Below, piece after piece: positions 10,272 through 20,026 of a stretch of 64,000 nt of DNA. Origin of the DNA: Pseudomonadota bacterium (GTDB lineage Bacteria > Pseudomonadota > Gammaproteobacteria > Steroidobacterales > Steroidobacteraceae); contig JADJOO010000009.1 in NCBI GenBank assembly GCA_016713725.1, positions 62,001 through 126,000 of the forward strand, written 5' to 3'. Made by a program: the position numbers and the translations under genes. Each line of letters opens with the position of its first letter. The stretch's first letter is position 1. The notes beneath the pieces were generated by a model. The model made no database searches and had not been told where the DNA came from. It saw only the letters and a program-made list of their open reading frames with translations.

Positions 10272-10578
10272 ATGACAAAGAAGATCAACCTGCCCTGCAA
10301 TGGCAGCGGCGGCAACAAGACGATCAAGAAGGAAGCCGACACCATCACGTTCGAGACCAGTGGGCGCTGCACGTTCACCGGCTTCAACTTCACGGATGGC
10401 TCGGGTAATCCGTACTGCCCGCCGGGCTTCTCGAACAAGACTCCCAGCAACGGCGTCGGCGCGAGCGTTTCCCTACTCTTACGACGGGACGGCCATTCCG
10501 GACGGCGGTTACTCCTTCGCATACACCACCACCGCGCCGGAGCTGGGCAACGGGTCGGGGACCATCAAAAACGGCTGA
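10272..10578 (+). CDS. Small hypothetical protein next to TIR gene, frameshifted
   Basis: Starts MTKKINLPCNGSGGN with GGGAG seven bases upstream. About 100 residues, rich in Gly, Thr, Ser and aromatic residues (FTGFNFTDGSGNPYCPP; YSYDGTAIPDGGYSFAYTTT), suggesting a small beta-sandwich. No signal peptide or membrane segment. The frame breaks near 10470; the C-terminal half (FPYSYDGTAI to IKNG) reads in another frame to 10578. I do not recognise the family. It follows the TIR-TPR gene by 77 bases on the same strand, so it may be co-transcribed. Confidence 0.55.
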
Positions 10579-11220
10579 GAATCCGCCGGCTTCCGATCCT
10601 TGCCCACAGCCCGCAGGCCCGCGTCTGTATGCAGAACGGGTACCGCTCGGCCCGGAAGCGCGACGTGAAACACGCCTGCAGCTATCGCCTTCTCCGCACG
10701 ACTTCGGCGAACAGCCTCAGGTGACGGCGTAGAAATCCCGAGCCGCCGTCACCGCTCGTCCCGTCGTCGGGTCGCGGAGCTTGCCTGGTCGAACATCTGC
10801 GCCAGTTGCTCGCTCTGCTTCTGGGTCGGACGCTTACGGGCGACGCGGTGCTGGTATGTCCACTCGTCCGTATCGGCGTGCCACGTCGCGAGCACCTTGT
10901 TGTGGTGGCAGGCGATCTCGGTCACCGGAACCGGCGATGCCCTGCTCACGCGCCAGCAACTCTCGCAGACCTGATCTGGTCGTTTCACTTGACTACTCGT
11001 TTTCCGGCCTGGGTTGGCCGACGCAGCATGTGCCGCGACCCGTGCCTCGCGCAACCGTACGAATCGCTTGCCTTCCGCGGCAATGAAATCGTCGAAGCAA
11101 GACTGCCCCAGAGAGGCCGTTCGCTTCGATTCGATGGTCGCGGGGGCCTGCTACCGATCCCAGCAATTCCGTTGCTCGGGTCGAATACGCGAATAATTTC
11201 GGCCAGTAAAAGTGTATGGA
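10579..11220. other. Non-coding or decayed stretch
   Basis: No convincing intact gene. A minus-strand frame at 10749-11054 (101 aa, with CESCWRV and ATWHADTDEWTYQHR) has some protein-like composition but no recognisable family, start context or neighbour support, so it is not called. A degraded copy of the tRNA-fMet 3' end lies at 11106-11147 and is listed separately. Confidence 0.5.
11106..11147 (-). repeat. Degenerate copy of tRNA-fMet 3' end plus terminator
   Basis: This stretch matches 13980-14022, which holds the terminator arm and the last bases of tRNA-fMet. Identical blocks are CCCCAGAG, then GGCCGTTCGCTTCGA (15 bases), TGGT and GCGGGGGC, separated by single mismatches and one length difference. 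Read on the minus strand it retains an acceptor-like GCCCCCGCGACCA end. It cannot fold into a full tRNA. It resembles a leftover attachment site or a decayed duplicate tRNA. Confidence 0.55.
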
Positions 11221-11542
11221 TCAAGCGTAGACGTCCCAGCCGAGGACCACGCGTCCGGCCGGAAACGGATCGCCGTCGATCAGTGCGTCAATCATGAATC
11301 GCGCTATCGGCGCTTTGGGCGACACCTGCGCGGCGTTGCGCAGCGGCCAGGCGGCACCCAGTCGACTCCTGGCGCGGGAGACGGCGGCGCGCGCAGGCAA
11401 GGAAGTCATCAAATTCCCCTGACCAAGAACTTCCCGGCCGCATCTTCAGCCGCCAGCACTTCGTCCACGAGTGACGACCCGGAAAGGGTGTAGATCGCAG
11501 AAATTCAGAGAGTTGCTCATACTTCGAAAAACTCGATGTCAT
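11221..11542 (-). CDS. Possible small overlapping or frameshifted gene(s), unrecognised
   Basis: On the minus strand a protein-like segment starts MTSSFSKYEQLSEFLRS (11542) and, after a likely frame change near 11480, continues LVDEVLAAEDAAGKFLVRGI to a stop that overlaps (ATGA) a second frame at 11221-11411. The second frame reads MTSLPARAAVSR to GRVVLGWDVYA. Either two tiny translationally coupled genes or one broken gene. No known domain. Called only because both halves look like protein and abut precisely. Confidence 0.3.
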
Positions 11543-11621
11543 CTTCTGTTTATGCCTGCTTTATTCGAATGTCAAAAGACCGGATGATCCGGATTGCCAC
11601 TCCATAAACAGGGAAACGATC

Positions 11622-12038
11622 GTGTTCTACGCCCTCAGCTGGTCCGTGATGTTCGTCGTTCTCGTGCTTTGGTCGCTCACAGTCTGGACGTTCCACTCGA
11701 TCGCCGCGTGGACGGTCTCGAATGCGGGCGTGCTGGCTGAAGGTTCGGGGGCGATCGAGGGCTTGCGTGCGCCGGGGTGGCTCGCGCCCTGGATTCCACC
11801 GGAGCTCACTCTCGCGGTCAGTTCCACGCTATCCGCTTTGAATCCGGCCATTGAAGCCGCTCTCGGCCAGGCCCCCGCCTTGGCGGACGGGCTCTCGGCG
11901 GCAGTCTGGGTGGTTTGGGGAATCGGCAGCACCCTGATAGTGATACTGGGCCTGGTGTGCAGCCGATTTATCACCGAGCTGCGCCGTCGCGCGTCCTTGC
12001 TTGCGGCGCCCTCCGTGGGTATCGCGGCCGCGAACTGA
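11622..12038 (+). CDS. Small inner-membrane hypothetical protein
   Basis: 138 aa starting at GTG with two predicted membrane helices (residues about 4-27, YALSWSVMFVVLVLWSLTVW, and about 95-117, LSAAVWVVWGIGSTLIVILG). Between them is an amphipathic stretch, and a short basic cytoplasmic tail ends it. Stands alone, about 80 bases after the preceding minus-strand ORFs. No catalytic motif seen; function unknown. Confidence 0.6.
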   Translation: MFYALSWSVMFVVLVLWSLTVWTFHSIAAWTVSNAGVLAEGSGAIEGLRAPGWLAPWIPPELTLAVSSTLSALNPAIEAALGQAPALADGLSAAVWVVWGIGSTLIVILGLVCSRFITELRRRASLLAAPSVGIAAAN

Positions 12039-12104
12039 CAGGATCTCTGGTGCCGATCGATAAACTCGCGTCTTCGCAGATCGCGGCTGGAGGCGATTGA
12101 GGCA

Positions 12105-13019
12105 CTACGGCGCGCCCCCGGCTGCGTCCGCCTCGATCTCCTCGAGCAGCGAATGCACGTGGCGGCCGGCCGGGTGGATCAGATACAGCAACTCGCTCAG
12201 CTCCTGCACGCGGCCGACGCGTCGCAGCCCGAACTGCTTGGTGACGTCGGATTCGATCACGGTCGGCACGCAGGCTATGCCGAAGCCGCGCTGTGCCAGC
12301 ACCTTTGTCAACGCACTATCGTCGCAGCGCGCGACGACACGCGGCGTGACTCCGCGCTGGGCGAGCCAGGCATCTGTCGCGATGCTGAGCGGCGACCCGG
12401 CAGACCCGGCGATCAGCGGTGCGCCTTCCAGGCAAGCGGGGAAGTTGCCGCTCAGCGCCAGGCGCACCTGCGGCGACGCGACGAAGCTCATGCCGGACTT
12501 CAGCAGCAGTCGCCCACGCATCGAGCGCGCCAGGGACGGCGGTACAGGCTGGTCCGCCAGCACCGCGTCGAGTTGGCGCGCAGCGAGCCGTCCGAGCAGC
12601 CCGGTGACCGTGCCCTCGACGCAGTCGAGCTCGATCCGGTCGCGATGGCGCTTGAGCAGCGGCGCCAGCACGCGCGCGGTCAGCAGCTTCGGCACGCTGT
12701 CCGTGACCCCGAGGCGCAGCCCCAGGCGGCGCGGTTCGGCGCGACCCGCCATCACGCGACCCAGTTCCGTCCCGAGGGCGAAGATCGACTCCGCGTAGTC
12801 ACGCGCCACCTCGCCGTCAGGCGTCAGCACCAGGCGCCGGCCGGACCGCTCCAGCAGCGTCCGGCCCAGCGACCGCTCCAGCTCGCGCACCTGCGAGCTC
12901 AAGGTCTGCGGGGCGAGGTGCAAGCGCCGCGCCGCGCCCGTCAGCGAGCCCTCACGCGCCACTTCATTGAAGTAGTGCAGGTGCTTTAGATTGATGCGCA
13001 CAGAAGATAGCTTGATCAT
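12105..13019 (-). CDS. nhaR: LysR-family regulator, NhaR-like
   Basis: 304 aa. The N-terminal LysR helix-turn-helix (residues about 8-68: NLKHLHYFNEVAREGSLTGA, APQTLSSQVRELERSLG) is followed by a substrate-binding domain. The HLHYF opening, PQTLSSQ recognition helix and the FPACLEGAPLI segment match E. coli NhaR, the Na+-responsive activator of nhaA. No nhaA is visible nearby, so the target may differ; the adjacent divergent gene is an HPF/RaiA-like protein starting 94 bases away. Intact, normal length. Subfamily assignment is good, ligand unknown. Confidence 0.8.
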   Translation of the reverse strand: MIKLSSVRINLKHLHYFNEVAREGSLTGAARRLHLAPQTLSSQVRELERSLGRTLLERSGRRLVLTPDGEVARDYAESIFALGTELGRVMAGRAEPRRLGLRLGVTDSVPKLLTARVLAPLLKRHRDRIELDCVEGTVTGLLGRLAARQLDAVLADQPVPPSLARSMRGRLLLKSGMSFVASPQVRLALSGNFPACLEGAPLIAGSAGSPLSIATDAWLAQRGVTPRVVARCDDSALTKVLAQRGFGIACVPTVIESDVTKQFGLRRVGRVQELSELLYLIHPAGRHVHSLLEEIEADAAGGAP

Positions 13020-13112
13020 CAGGTTTTCTCGAAGAATAGCGCATGAATATTCTCATTTATTCTGGTTCTTGTCGCTCGTAAGATCGACCGGCAACTCAAC
13101 GGAGGAACCGTC

Positions 13113-13457
13113 ATGAAGGTCGACGTACATGCCCGCCGCTTCAAGCTGACTGAGTCGCTGCGCCATGCAGTCCATCGCGAGATCGCGCAACTGGTCCAGG
13201 CGCTCGGCGCCGGCATCACCCAGGTGTCGGTACGCCTGTTCGACGTGAATGGCCTGCGCGGGGGCCCGGACAAGGGCTGCCTGGTGCACGCCCAGTTCAC
13301 CGACGGCACCTCGATCGTCGGCAGCGACGTGGACGCGGACCTGTACCGCTCGGTGCCGGCCGCGTTCGAGAAGGTGCTGCGCAGCCGGCGCATGAACCGC
13401 GCGCGCCGCCGCACGCTGCGGCGGCACGACCCGCTGGCGCAACTGAACCCCGTCTAA
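13113..13457 (+). CDS. Short HPF/RaiA-like ribosome-associated protein
   Basis: 114 aa, start ATG at 13113 with GGAGG 8 bases upstream. Residues about 1-95 show the ribosome hibernation factor / sigma-54 modulation fold: MKVDVHARRFKLTESLRHAV, the central VSVRLFDVNGLRGGPDKGC, and a basic C-terminus (RSRRMNRARRRTLRR). Family members bind the 30S decoding centre and hold ribosomes inactive under stress. This one lacks the extra dimerisation domain of long HPF. Divergent from the NhaR-like gene and followed by a small membrane protein. Confidence 0.75.
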   Translation: MKVDVHARRFKLTESLRHAVHREIAQLVQALGAGITQVSVRLFDVNGLRGGPDKGCLVHAQFTDGTSIVGSDVDADLYRSVPAAFEKVLRSRRMNRARRRTLRRHDPLAQLNPV

Positions 13458-13482
13458 GGGCCGTCACCTCCGGAGTATCGGC

Positions 13483-13837
13483 ATGCCGAAGCCGACCCTC
13501 GTGTTCGCCGCCCTGCTGCTCGGACTCGGATTGGGTGCGTTTGCGCTCTCCGGCAGCCGGACGGCGCTGCTGCCCGCCTACTTCGGCGGCGCGTTGGCCG
13601 TGCTGGCCGGACTCGCATTGGCCTACGCCGGGCGCGCGCCGACATCTGATGCATGTCGCCGCGGTCGTAGCGCTGCTCGGGGCGCTGGCGCCGGCCGCCG
13701 CGCTGGCGATCCGCGCAGCGCAGATGAGCCCGCTCGCGCTCAGCGTCAACGTCGGCATGCTCGCGCTGAGCGCCGCGCTGCTGGCGATGATGACCCGCTC
13801 GTTCGTCGTTGCACGCAGGTCCCGCACCGCGGATTGA
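13483..13837 (+). CDS. Small four-helix inner-membrane protein, frameshifted
   Basis: Starts MPKPTLVFAALLLGLGLGAF, with hydrophobic helices about 5-21 and 28-50. The reading frame then breaks near 13645 and resumes as RRHLMHVAAVVALLGAL with two further helices, ending RRSRTAD. This layout (two hairpins separated by an RxHxMH motif) matches a widespread family of about 115-aa uncharacterised membrane proteins. 25 bases after the HPF-like gene on the same strand, so possibly co-transcribed. Function unknown. Confidence 0.6.
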
Positions 13838-13972
13838 GGTCGGCGCCACTCGCGCGAGGCTCTTCTGGAAATTCTGCTGCGCTACGCCGAGGAGGACCTA
13901 GCAGCGTCGCGTCCCTAGGCCGGTCGCGGGTACGGTGAGGCCGCGGTGGACGCATCTGGCTGCGCGCAAAGC

Positions 13973-13995
13973 AAAACGGCCCCAGAGGGGCCGTT
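13973..13995 (-). terminator. Rho-independent terminator of tRNA-fMet
   Basis: A 7-bp GC stem (CGGCCCC / GGGGCCG) with an AGA loop, followed on the minus strand by TTTTGC, lies 15 bases beyond the tRNA 3' end. It ends the minus-strand transcript that carries tRNA-fMet, possibly including read-through from nuoN. Confidence 0.75.
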
Positions 13996-14009
13996 CGCTT
14001 CGAATGCGT

Positions 14010-14086
14010 TGGTAGCGGGGGCAGGATTTGAACCTGCGACCTTCGGGTTATGAGCCCGACGAGCTGCCAGACTGCTCCACCCCGCA
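14010..14086 (-). tRNA. tRNA-fMet (CAT), initiator
   Basis: 77 nt, anticodon CAT in the loop GCTCATAACC, D-arm AGCAGTCTGGCAGCTCGTC, T-arm GGTTCAAATCC and encoded CCA. The first base does not pair with base 72 (U1-U72) and three G-C pairs (GGG/CCC) close the anticodon stem (CGGGCTCATAACCCG), both initiator hallmarks. It lies 78 bases beyond nuoN. Confidence 0.95.
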
Positions 14087-14164
14087 ATCGAGCCGCCTAT
14101 TATACATAGACGGCTTCTCTTATCAAATCATTCGGTTGCGGCTGACCCGCACGGCCGACGCCAG

Positions 14165-15615
14165 CTACGGGATGACCCGGGCACAGAGCGCAAGCAGCAG
14201 GCCCGGATACAGCCCGAGTGCCAGCACCGCCAGCCCGTTCAGGCTGAGCACGAAGCGCATCGCCCCGCCGCCGCCCTCCAGCGCCGCCTTGTCCGTCGGC
14301 TCGTCGAAGTACATCAGCTTCACGACGCGCAGGTAGTAGTAAGCGCCGACCACCGACAGCGCGACGGCAAGGATCGCCAACCAAAGGCTGCCGATGTCCA
14401 GCACGGCCTGGATCACGGCCAGCTTGGCCCAGAAGCCGACGAACGGCGGCACGCCCGCCATGCTGAACATCAGCATCAGCATGACCGCCGCGAACCACGG
14501 GCTGCGCGCGTTGAGACCCTTGAAGTCCTCGAGGCTGTCGGCTTCGAAGCCCTTGCGCGAGAGCAGGATGATCATGCCGAAGCCGCCGACCGACATGATC
14601 ACGTACGTGATCGTGTAGTACAGCGCGGCCTCGTAACCCTGGCTGGTGCCGGCCAGGATGCCGAGCAGGATGAAGCCGACGTGCGAGATCGTCGAATACG
14701 CCAGCATGCGCTTGATGTTGGTCTGCGCGATCGCGACGACGTTGCCGACAATGATCGACAGCACCGCAACCATCGTGATCATGTCCTGCCAGCCCGTCGC
14801 ATGCACGGCGCCCAGGCCCTCGGCGAGCAGTCGGAACGCCAGCGCAAACGAGCCGAGCTTCGGCGCGGCCGCCAGGAACAGCGTCACCGGCGTCGGGGCG
14901 CCATGATAGACGTCCGGCACCCACGTGTGGAATGGCACGGCGCCGAACTTGAAGGCGACGCCGACGACGATGAAGGCCAGGCCGAACAGCAAGCCGATCT
15001 GCCCTGCCGGCATCTGCAGCGCCGCATTGCCGATCACGCCGAGTTCGAGCGACCCCGTGACGCCATAGATGATCGACATGCCGTAGAGCAGCGCGCCGGA
15101 GGCGATCGATCCCAGCACGAAGTACTTGATGGCCGCCTCGGCTGCGATGCCGGAATCGCGATTGAACGCGACGAGCGCGTACAGCGACAGTGCCAGCAGT
15201 TCCACGCCGAGGTACAGCGTCACCAGGCTGTTGGCCGAGACCAGCACCATGATGCCGAGCAGCGCGAAGAGACCGAGCACGTAGTACTCGCCCTTGAGGA
15301 TGCGCCGTACCTGCAGGTAGCTGTGCGCGTACAGGAACGCGACCGCGACGGCGCCATAGGCCAACATCTTGAGCAGGCTCGACAGGGATCAGCCACGTAC
15401 GTCCCGTGCCAGCCCACGGTTCGCGCCAGGAACCCGGTCGCGGTCGTGATCCAGGACGCGCCGGCCAGCGTCAGCAGCGACAGCACGAAGGTGACCCAGC
15501 GCGTCCGCTCGGTCAGGAACAGGTCGACGAGCAGCACGACGCAGGTCGCCGCGAGCACGAACATCTCGGGCGCCGCGAGGACAAGGTCCAGCCGTGTGAT
15601 GGATGCCAGGCTCAT
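14165..15615 (-). CDS. nuoN: NADH-quinone oxidoreductase subunit N, frameshifted
   Basis: Antiporter-like proton-pumping membrane subunit of complex I, last gene of the nuo operon. Starts MSLASITRLDLVLAAPEMF, overlapping the nuoM stop as ATGA. Core motifs include VELLALSLYALVAF, FGAVPFHTWVPDVYHGAPTP and AYSTISHVGFILLG. The frame breaks near 15390 (GTYVADP, then LSSLLKMLAYGAVAVAFLY in the other frame). After repair about 483 aa, the normal length, with 14 expected helices. Downstream is tRNA-fMet rather than another nuo gene. Confidence 0.93.
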
Positions 15616-17134
15616 GGTCCGACCTTTGTCATCATCATCTGCTGCACCAGTTGCTCGAGGGTCGGCCGCATCACGTCGAGGAGCGGCGCCGGCCACAGGC
15701 CCAGCGCGAGCACGGCGACGGCGAGCACGCCGAGCACGAGGAATTCGCGGCCGTTCAGGTCCTGCAATTGCGCGACGTGGTCGTTGCCGACCGGCCCGAA
15801 CACGACCCGCTTGACCAGCCACAGCGTGTAGGCCGCGCCGAGGATCAGCGTGGTTGCCGCGAGGAACGCGTACCAGAAGTTGGCCTTGAAGGCGGCAAGG
15901 ATCACCAGGAACTCGCCGACGAACCCGGACGTGCCTGGCAGTCCCGCGTTGGCCATGGCGAACAGCACCATGAACGCGCCGAAGATCGGCATCGTGTTGA
16001 TCACGCCGCCGTAATCCGCGATCTGGCGGCTGTGCATCCGGTCGTACAGCACGCCGATGCAGAGGAACAGCGCGCCGGACACCAGCCCGTGCGAAATCAT
16101 CTGCACCATCGCGCCGTCGAGCCCCATCGCCGCACCCTGGACCTGACCGGTGGCACGGACGATATCGAAGGCGATGAAGGCGCCCAGCGTGACGAAGCCC
16201 ATGTGCGCGATCGACGAGTACGCGATCAGCTTCTTCATGTCCTGCTGCACGAGCGCGACGAAGCCGATGTAGACCACGGCCGTGAGCGACAACGTGATGA
16301 TCAGCCAGTCGAGTTCCCGCGCTGGCGTCCGGGCGTCATCGGCAGACTGAAGCGCAGGAAGCCGTAACCACCCATCTTCAGCATGATCGCGGCCAGGATC
16401 ACCGAGCCGCCGGTCGGCGCCTCGACGTGCGCGTCGGGCAACCACGTGTGGACCGGCCACATCGGCACCTTGACCGCGAAGGCCACCAGGAACGCGCTGA
16501 AGATCAGCACCTGTTCACGCATCGAGAGCGGCAGCGCCTGCAGGTCGGCGATCGAGTAGCTGCCGCCCTCCAGGTACATGTAGATGAGCGCCACCAGCAT
16601 GAGCACCGAGCCCAGGAAGGTGTAGAGGAAGAACTTGACCGTGGCATACACGCGCCGGGTACCGCCCCAGACGCCGATGATCACGAACATCGGGATCAGC
16701 ATGGCCTCCCAGAGCACGTAGAACAGCATCGCATCGAGCGCTGCGAACACGCCGATCATCAGGCCTTCGAGGATCAGGAAGGCGGCGAAGTACTGCGCCG
16801 GACGCCTTTCGATCACGGTCCAACCGGCAATGACGACCAGCGGCGTGATGAAGGTCGTCAGCACGATCAGCGGCATGGAGATGCCGTCCACGCCGAGCGA
16901 GTACCAGGCGTTGAAGGCGCCGATCCACGGTTGCTGCTCGAAGAACTGCATCGAGGCGGTCGAGGGGTCGAACTCCCGCCAGAGCAGCACGCTGATGGCA
17001 AACGTCGCGAGGCTCGCCGCGAGCGCAAGCCAGCGGCCGACCGCCAGGCCGCGCTCGCCGACCAGTAGCAGCAGCACCCCGGCGGCGATGGGCAGCCAGA
17101 CGAGGACGCTCAGGATGGGCCAGTCGAGTTGCAT
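15612..17134 (-). CDS. nuoM: NADH-quinone oxidoreductase subunit M, frameshifted
   Basis: Antiporter-like proton channel subunit of complex I. Starts MQLDWPILSVLVWLP. Conserved TM5/TM7 region reads FYVLWEAMLIPMFVIIG, and VHTWLPDAHVEAPTGGSV and YSSIAHMGFVTLG contain the buried charged and lysine/histidine positions expected of the family. The frame breaks near 16320 (RFSLPMTP, then RELDWLIITLSL). About 507 aa after repair. 12 bases after nuoL; overlaps nuoN by 4. Confidence 0.93.
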
Positions 17135-17146
17135 GATTCTTGGTGC

Positions 17147-19098
17147 TCAGCTTCGCCAGAGGAGCCACGCGAGCAGGACCGAGAGCCCGATGATCGTCGC
17201 GAAAGCGTAGTGATAGAGGTAACCAGACTGCAGGCCGCGGGCGGTCTGTGCCACCCACGCCACCAGGCGGGCCGAACCATTGACCGCCGCGCCGTCGATC
17301 ACGGCGACGTCGCCGCCCTTCCAGAGCGCCATGCCGAGTCTGCGACTGCCGGCCGCGATGACGTTCTCGTTGAACCAGTCGAAGTAGTACTTGTTCTCGA
17401 GCAGCGTGTAGAGACCGCCCGCCTTCTCGCGCAGCACGGCGGCAAGCGCCGGCCGCTGCAGGTACAGGAACCACGCCGCCAGCACGCCCGCCGCTGCGAG
17501 CCAGACTGCCGGTCCGGTGAGCCCGTGCAGGACGAACGCCGCGGGCCCGTGGTATTCGCGCCCCAGTTCGCCGAGCACGTCGTGCGCTGGCGCGACGACG
17601 ATTGCCCCCTGGAAATAGTCGCCGAACAGCAGCGGCCCGATTCCCGGCCAGCCGATCATCACCGACGGAATTGCGAGCAGGATCAACGGCAGCGTCACGA
17701 CCCAGGGGCTCTCGTGCAGGTGCTCCTTCGTGTGGTGGTCCATGCGCTCCTCGCCGTGGAACGTCATGAACACGAGCCGGAACGAGTAGAACGCCGTGAC
17801 GAACACGCCGATCAGCAGGCACCAGTAGGCGTACGTCGCGCCCGGCAGGTGCGAGGCGTGCACCGCCTCGATCACCGCGTCCTTGGAGAAGAATCCGGAA
17901 AAGCCGGGGAACCCGATCAGCGCCAGCGAACCGATCAGCGCCGTGGCGTAGGTGATGGGCATGTACTTCCTGAGGCCGCCCATCTTGCGCATGTCCTGCT
18001 CGTGGTGCATCGCGATGATGACCGAGCCGGCGGCGAGGAACAGCAGCGCCTTGAAGAATGCGTGCGTCATCAGGTGGAAGATCGAGCCTGCGTACGCGGA
18101 GACGCCGAGATCCGCGGTCATGTAGCCGAGCTGGGACAGCGTCGAGTACGCCACGACCCGCTTGATGTCGTTGTTGACGATGCCGAGGAACCCCATGAAC
18201 AGGGCCGTCGTCGCGCCGATCACCAGCACGAAGTTGAGCGCGGTCTCCGACAGTTCGAACAAAGGCGACATCCGCGCGACCATGAAGATGCCGGCCGTCA
18301 CCATCGTGGCCGCGTGGATCAATGCCGAAATCGGCGTGGGGCCTTCCATGGAATCGGGCAGCCAGACGTGCAGCGGCACCTGGGCGGACTTGCCCATCGC
18401 GCCGATGAACAAGGCGATGCAGATCACCGTGTGGCCGCCGCCAGGCTGACCCGGCAGCAATTCGAAGGTGCTGCCGGCGATCTGCCGGCCTGCGCGAAGA
18501 TCTCCGAGTAGTGCAGCGAACCGGTCAGGTGAACCACGCCGGCGATGCCGAGCAGGAAGCCGAAGTCGCCGACGCGGTTGACCAGGAAGGCCTTCATGTT
18601 GGCGAATATCGCCGTCGGCTTCGTGTACCAGAAGCCGATCAGCAGGTAGGACACCACGCCCACCGCCTCCCAGCCGAAGAACAACTGCATCAGGTTGTTC
18701 GACATCACGAGCATGAGCATCGCGAAGGTGAACAGCGAGATGTAGCTGAAGAACCGGGTGTAGCCCGGGTCGTCGCGCATGTAGCCGATGGTGTAGATGT
18801 GCACCATCAGCGAGATGAAGGTCACCACGACCATCATCAGGGCCGTGAGCTTGTCGACCAGGAAACCGACCTCCATCCGGATGCCGTCGCTGACCAGCCA
18901 GGTGTAGACCGGACCGTCGAAGACCGGCGCGCCGTCGAGCAGCCCGAGCAGGACCTTGACGGAGAGCGCACACGCAATCGCCACGCCGGCGATGGTGATG
19001 CTGTGCGTCGCAGCCCGGCCGATCTGCCTGCCGAAGAATCCGGCAATGATCGACGCAGCCAGCGGCGCGAGCACGATGATGAGCAGCGTCTGTTCCAC
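17147..19098 (-). CDS. nuoL: NADH-quinone oxidoreductase subunit L, frameshifted
   Basis: Largest antiporter-like membrane subunit of complex I, with the long lateral helix at its C-terminus. Starts MEQTLLIIVLAPLAAS three bases after nuoK. Motifs: FFGWEAVGVVSYLLIGFW, VPLHVWLPDSMEGPTPISAL and AYSTLSQLGYM. The frame breaks near 18470 (IFAQAGRS, then STFELLPGQPGG in another frame). About 650 aa after repair, normal. Ends FATIIGLSVLLAWLLWRS. Confidence 0.93.
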
Positions 19099-19101
19099 GG
19101 C

Positions 19102-19407
19102 TCAGCCCCGCATTGCGTCGAGGTCTTCGACGTTGATGCTGCGCCGCTCGCGGAACAGCACGACCAGGATGGCCAGGCCGATCGCGGATTCGGCGGCAGC
19201 GACCGTCAGGATGAAGAACACGAACACCTGCCCGGCCAGGTCGCCGAGGTGATGCGAGAAGGCGATGAAGTTGAAGTTGACCGACAGCAGCATGAGCTCG
19301 ATGCACATGAGCAGCAGCAGCACGTTCTTGCGGTTGATGAAAATGCCTGCAACCGAAAGGCTGAACAGGATGCCGGACAGCAGCAGGACGTGGGACAGCG
19401 GGATCAT
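19102..19407 (-). CDS. nuoK: NADH-quinone oxidoreductase subunit K
   Basis: 101 aa, three membrane helices, intact. Contains MCIELMLLSVNFNF with the conserved membrane glutamate and AAESAIGLAI with the second one, both part of the hydrophilic proton axis. Overlaps nuoJ by ATGA and is followed by nuoL after three bases. Confidence 0.95.
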   Translation of the reverse strand: MIPLSHVLLLSGILFSLSVAGIFINRKNVLLLLMCIELMLLSVNFNFIAFSHHLGDLAGQVFVFFILTVAAAESAIGLAILVVLFRERRSINVEDLDAMRG

Positions 19408-20009
19408 TGCTTCGCCTCCGCGTCCATCTTGACGATGCGCACGCGGTCCTTCGCGCGCGCCGCGACCTGCTTGCCGATGTCCTGCACTTTCTGCCCCGGA
19501 CGGTCACGCATGGTGAGCGTGATGGCCGCCACGATCGCGACCAGCAGGATGACGGCGGCGATCTCGAACGGGTACAGGTACTGCGTGTAGAGCAGGTGCC
19601 CGAGTTCCTGCGTGTTCGAATAATCGGCGGGCCGGTCGACGACAGCCGCGGCCGTTTCGTCCAGGCCCAGCTTGCGCACGTAGACCACGAGGCCGATCTG
19701 CGCCGCCACGATCAGGGCAATCAGCGCGCCCAGCGGCGCATAGCGGGTAAAGCCCTGACGCAGCTTCTCGACGTCGACGTCGAGCATCATCACCACGAAC
19801 AGCCACAGCACCATCACCGCCCCGACGTAGACGACGATCAGCGTCAGCGCGAGGAACTCTGCCTGGAGCAGCAGCCAGATCACGGCACTGTTCAGGAAGG
19901 CCGCGACCAGGAACAGGGCGCAGTGCACGGGGTTGCGCGCCGTGATGACGCCCAGCGCGGTCAGCACCAGGATCGCGCCGAAAACGTAGAAGAGGACGTT
20001 GACGATCAT
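19404..20009 (-). CDS. nuoJ: NADH-quinone oxidoreductase subunit J
   Basis: 201 aa, five predicted helices, intact. Start chosen at MIVNVLFYVFGAILVLTALG (20009) because the upstream in-frame extension is antisense-like arginine-rich sequence overlapping nuoI. TM3 region VVYVGAVMVLWLFVVMML includes the pi-bulge region and conserved tyrosine of the family. The C-terminus (residues about 150-201) is a longer charged tail than in E. coli. Confidence 0.93.
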   Translation of the reverse strand: MIVNVLFYVFGAILVLTALGVITARNPVHCALFLVAAFLNSAVIWLLLQAEFLALTLIVVYVGAVMVLWLFVVMMLDVDVEKLRQGFTRYAPLGALIALIVAAQIGLVVYVRKLGLDETAAAVVDRPADYSNTQELGHLLYTQYLYPFEIAAVILLVAIVAAITLTMRDRPGQKVQDIGKQVAARAKDRVRIVKMDAEAKQ

Positions 20010-20026
20010 GTGCGGGGTCGCCTCGG

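Noticed and set aside
10749..11054. 101-aa minus-strand frame with CESCWRV
   Set aside because: No start context, no family recognised, and it lies in a stretch with a decayed tRNA copy. Could be a remnant but not supportable as a gene.
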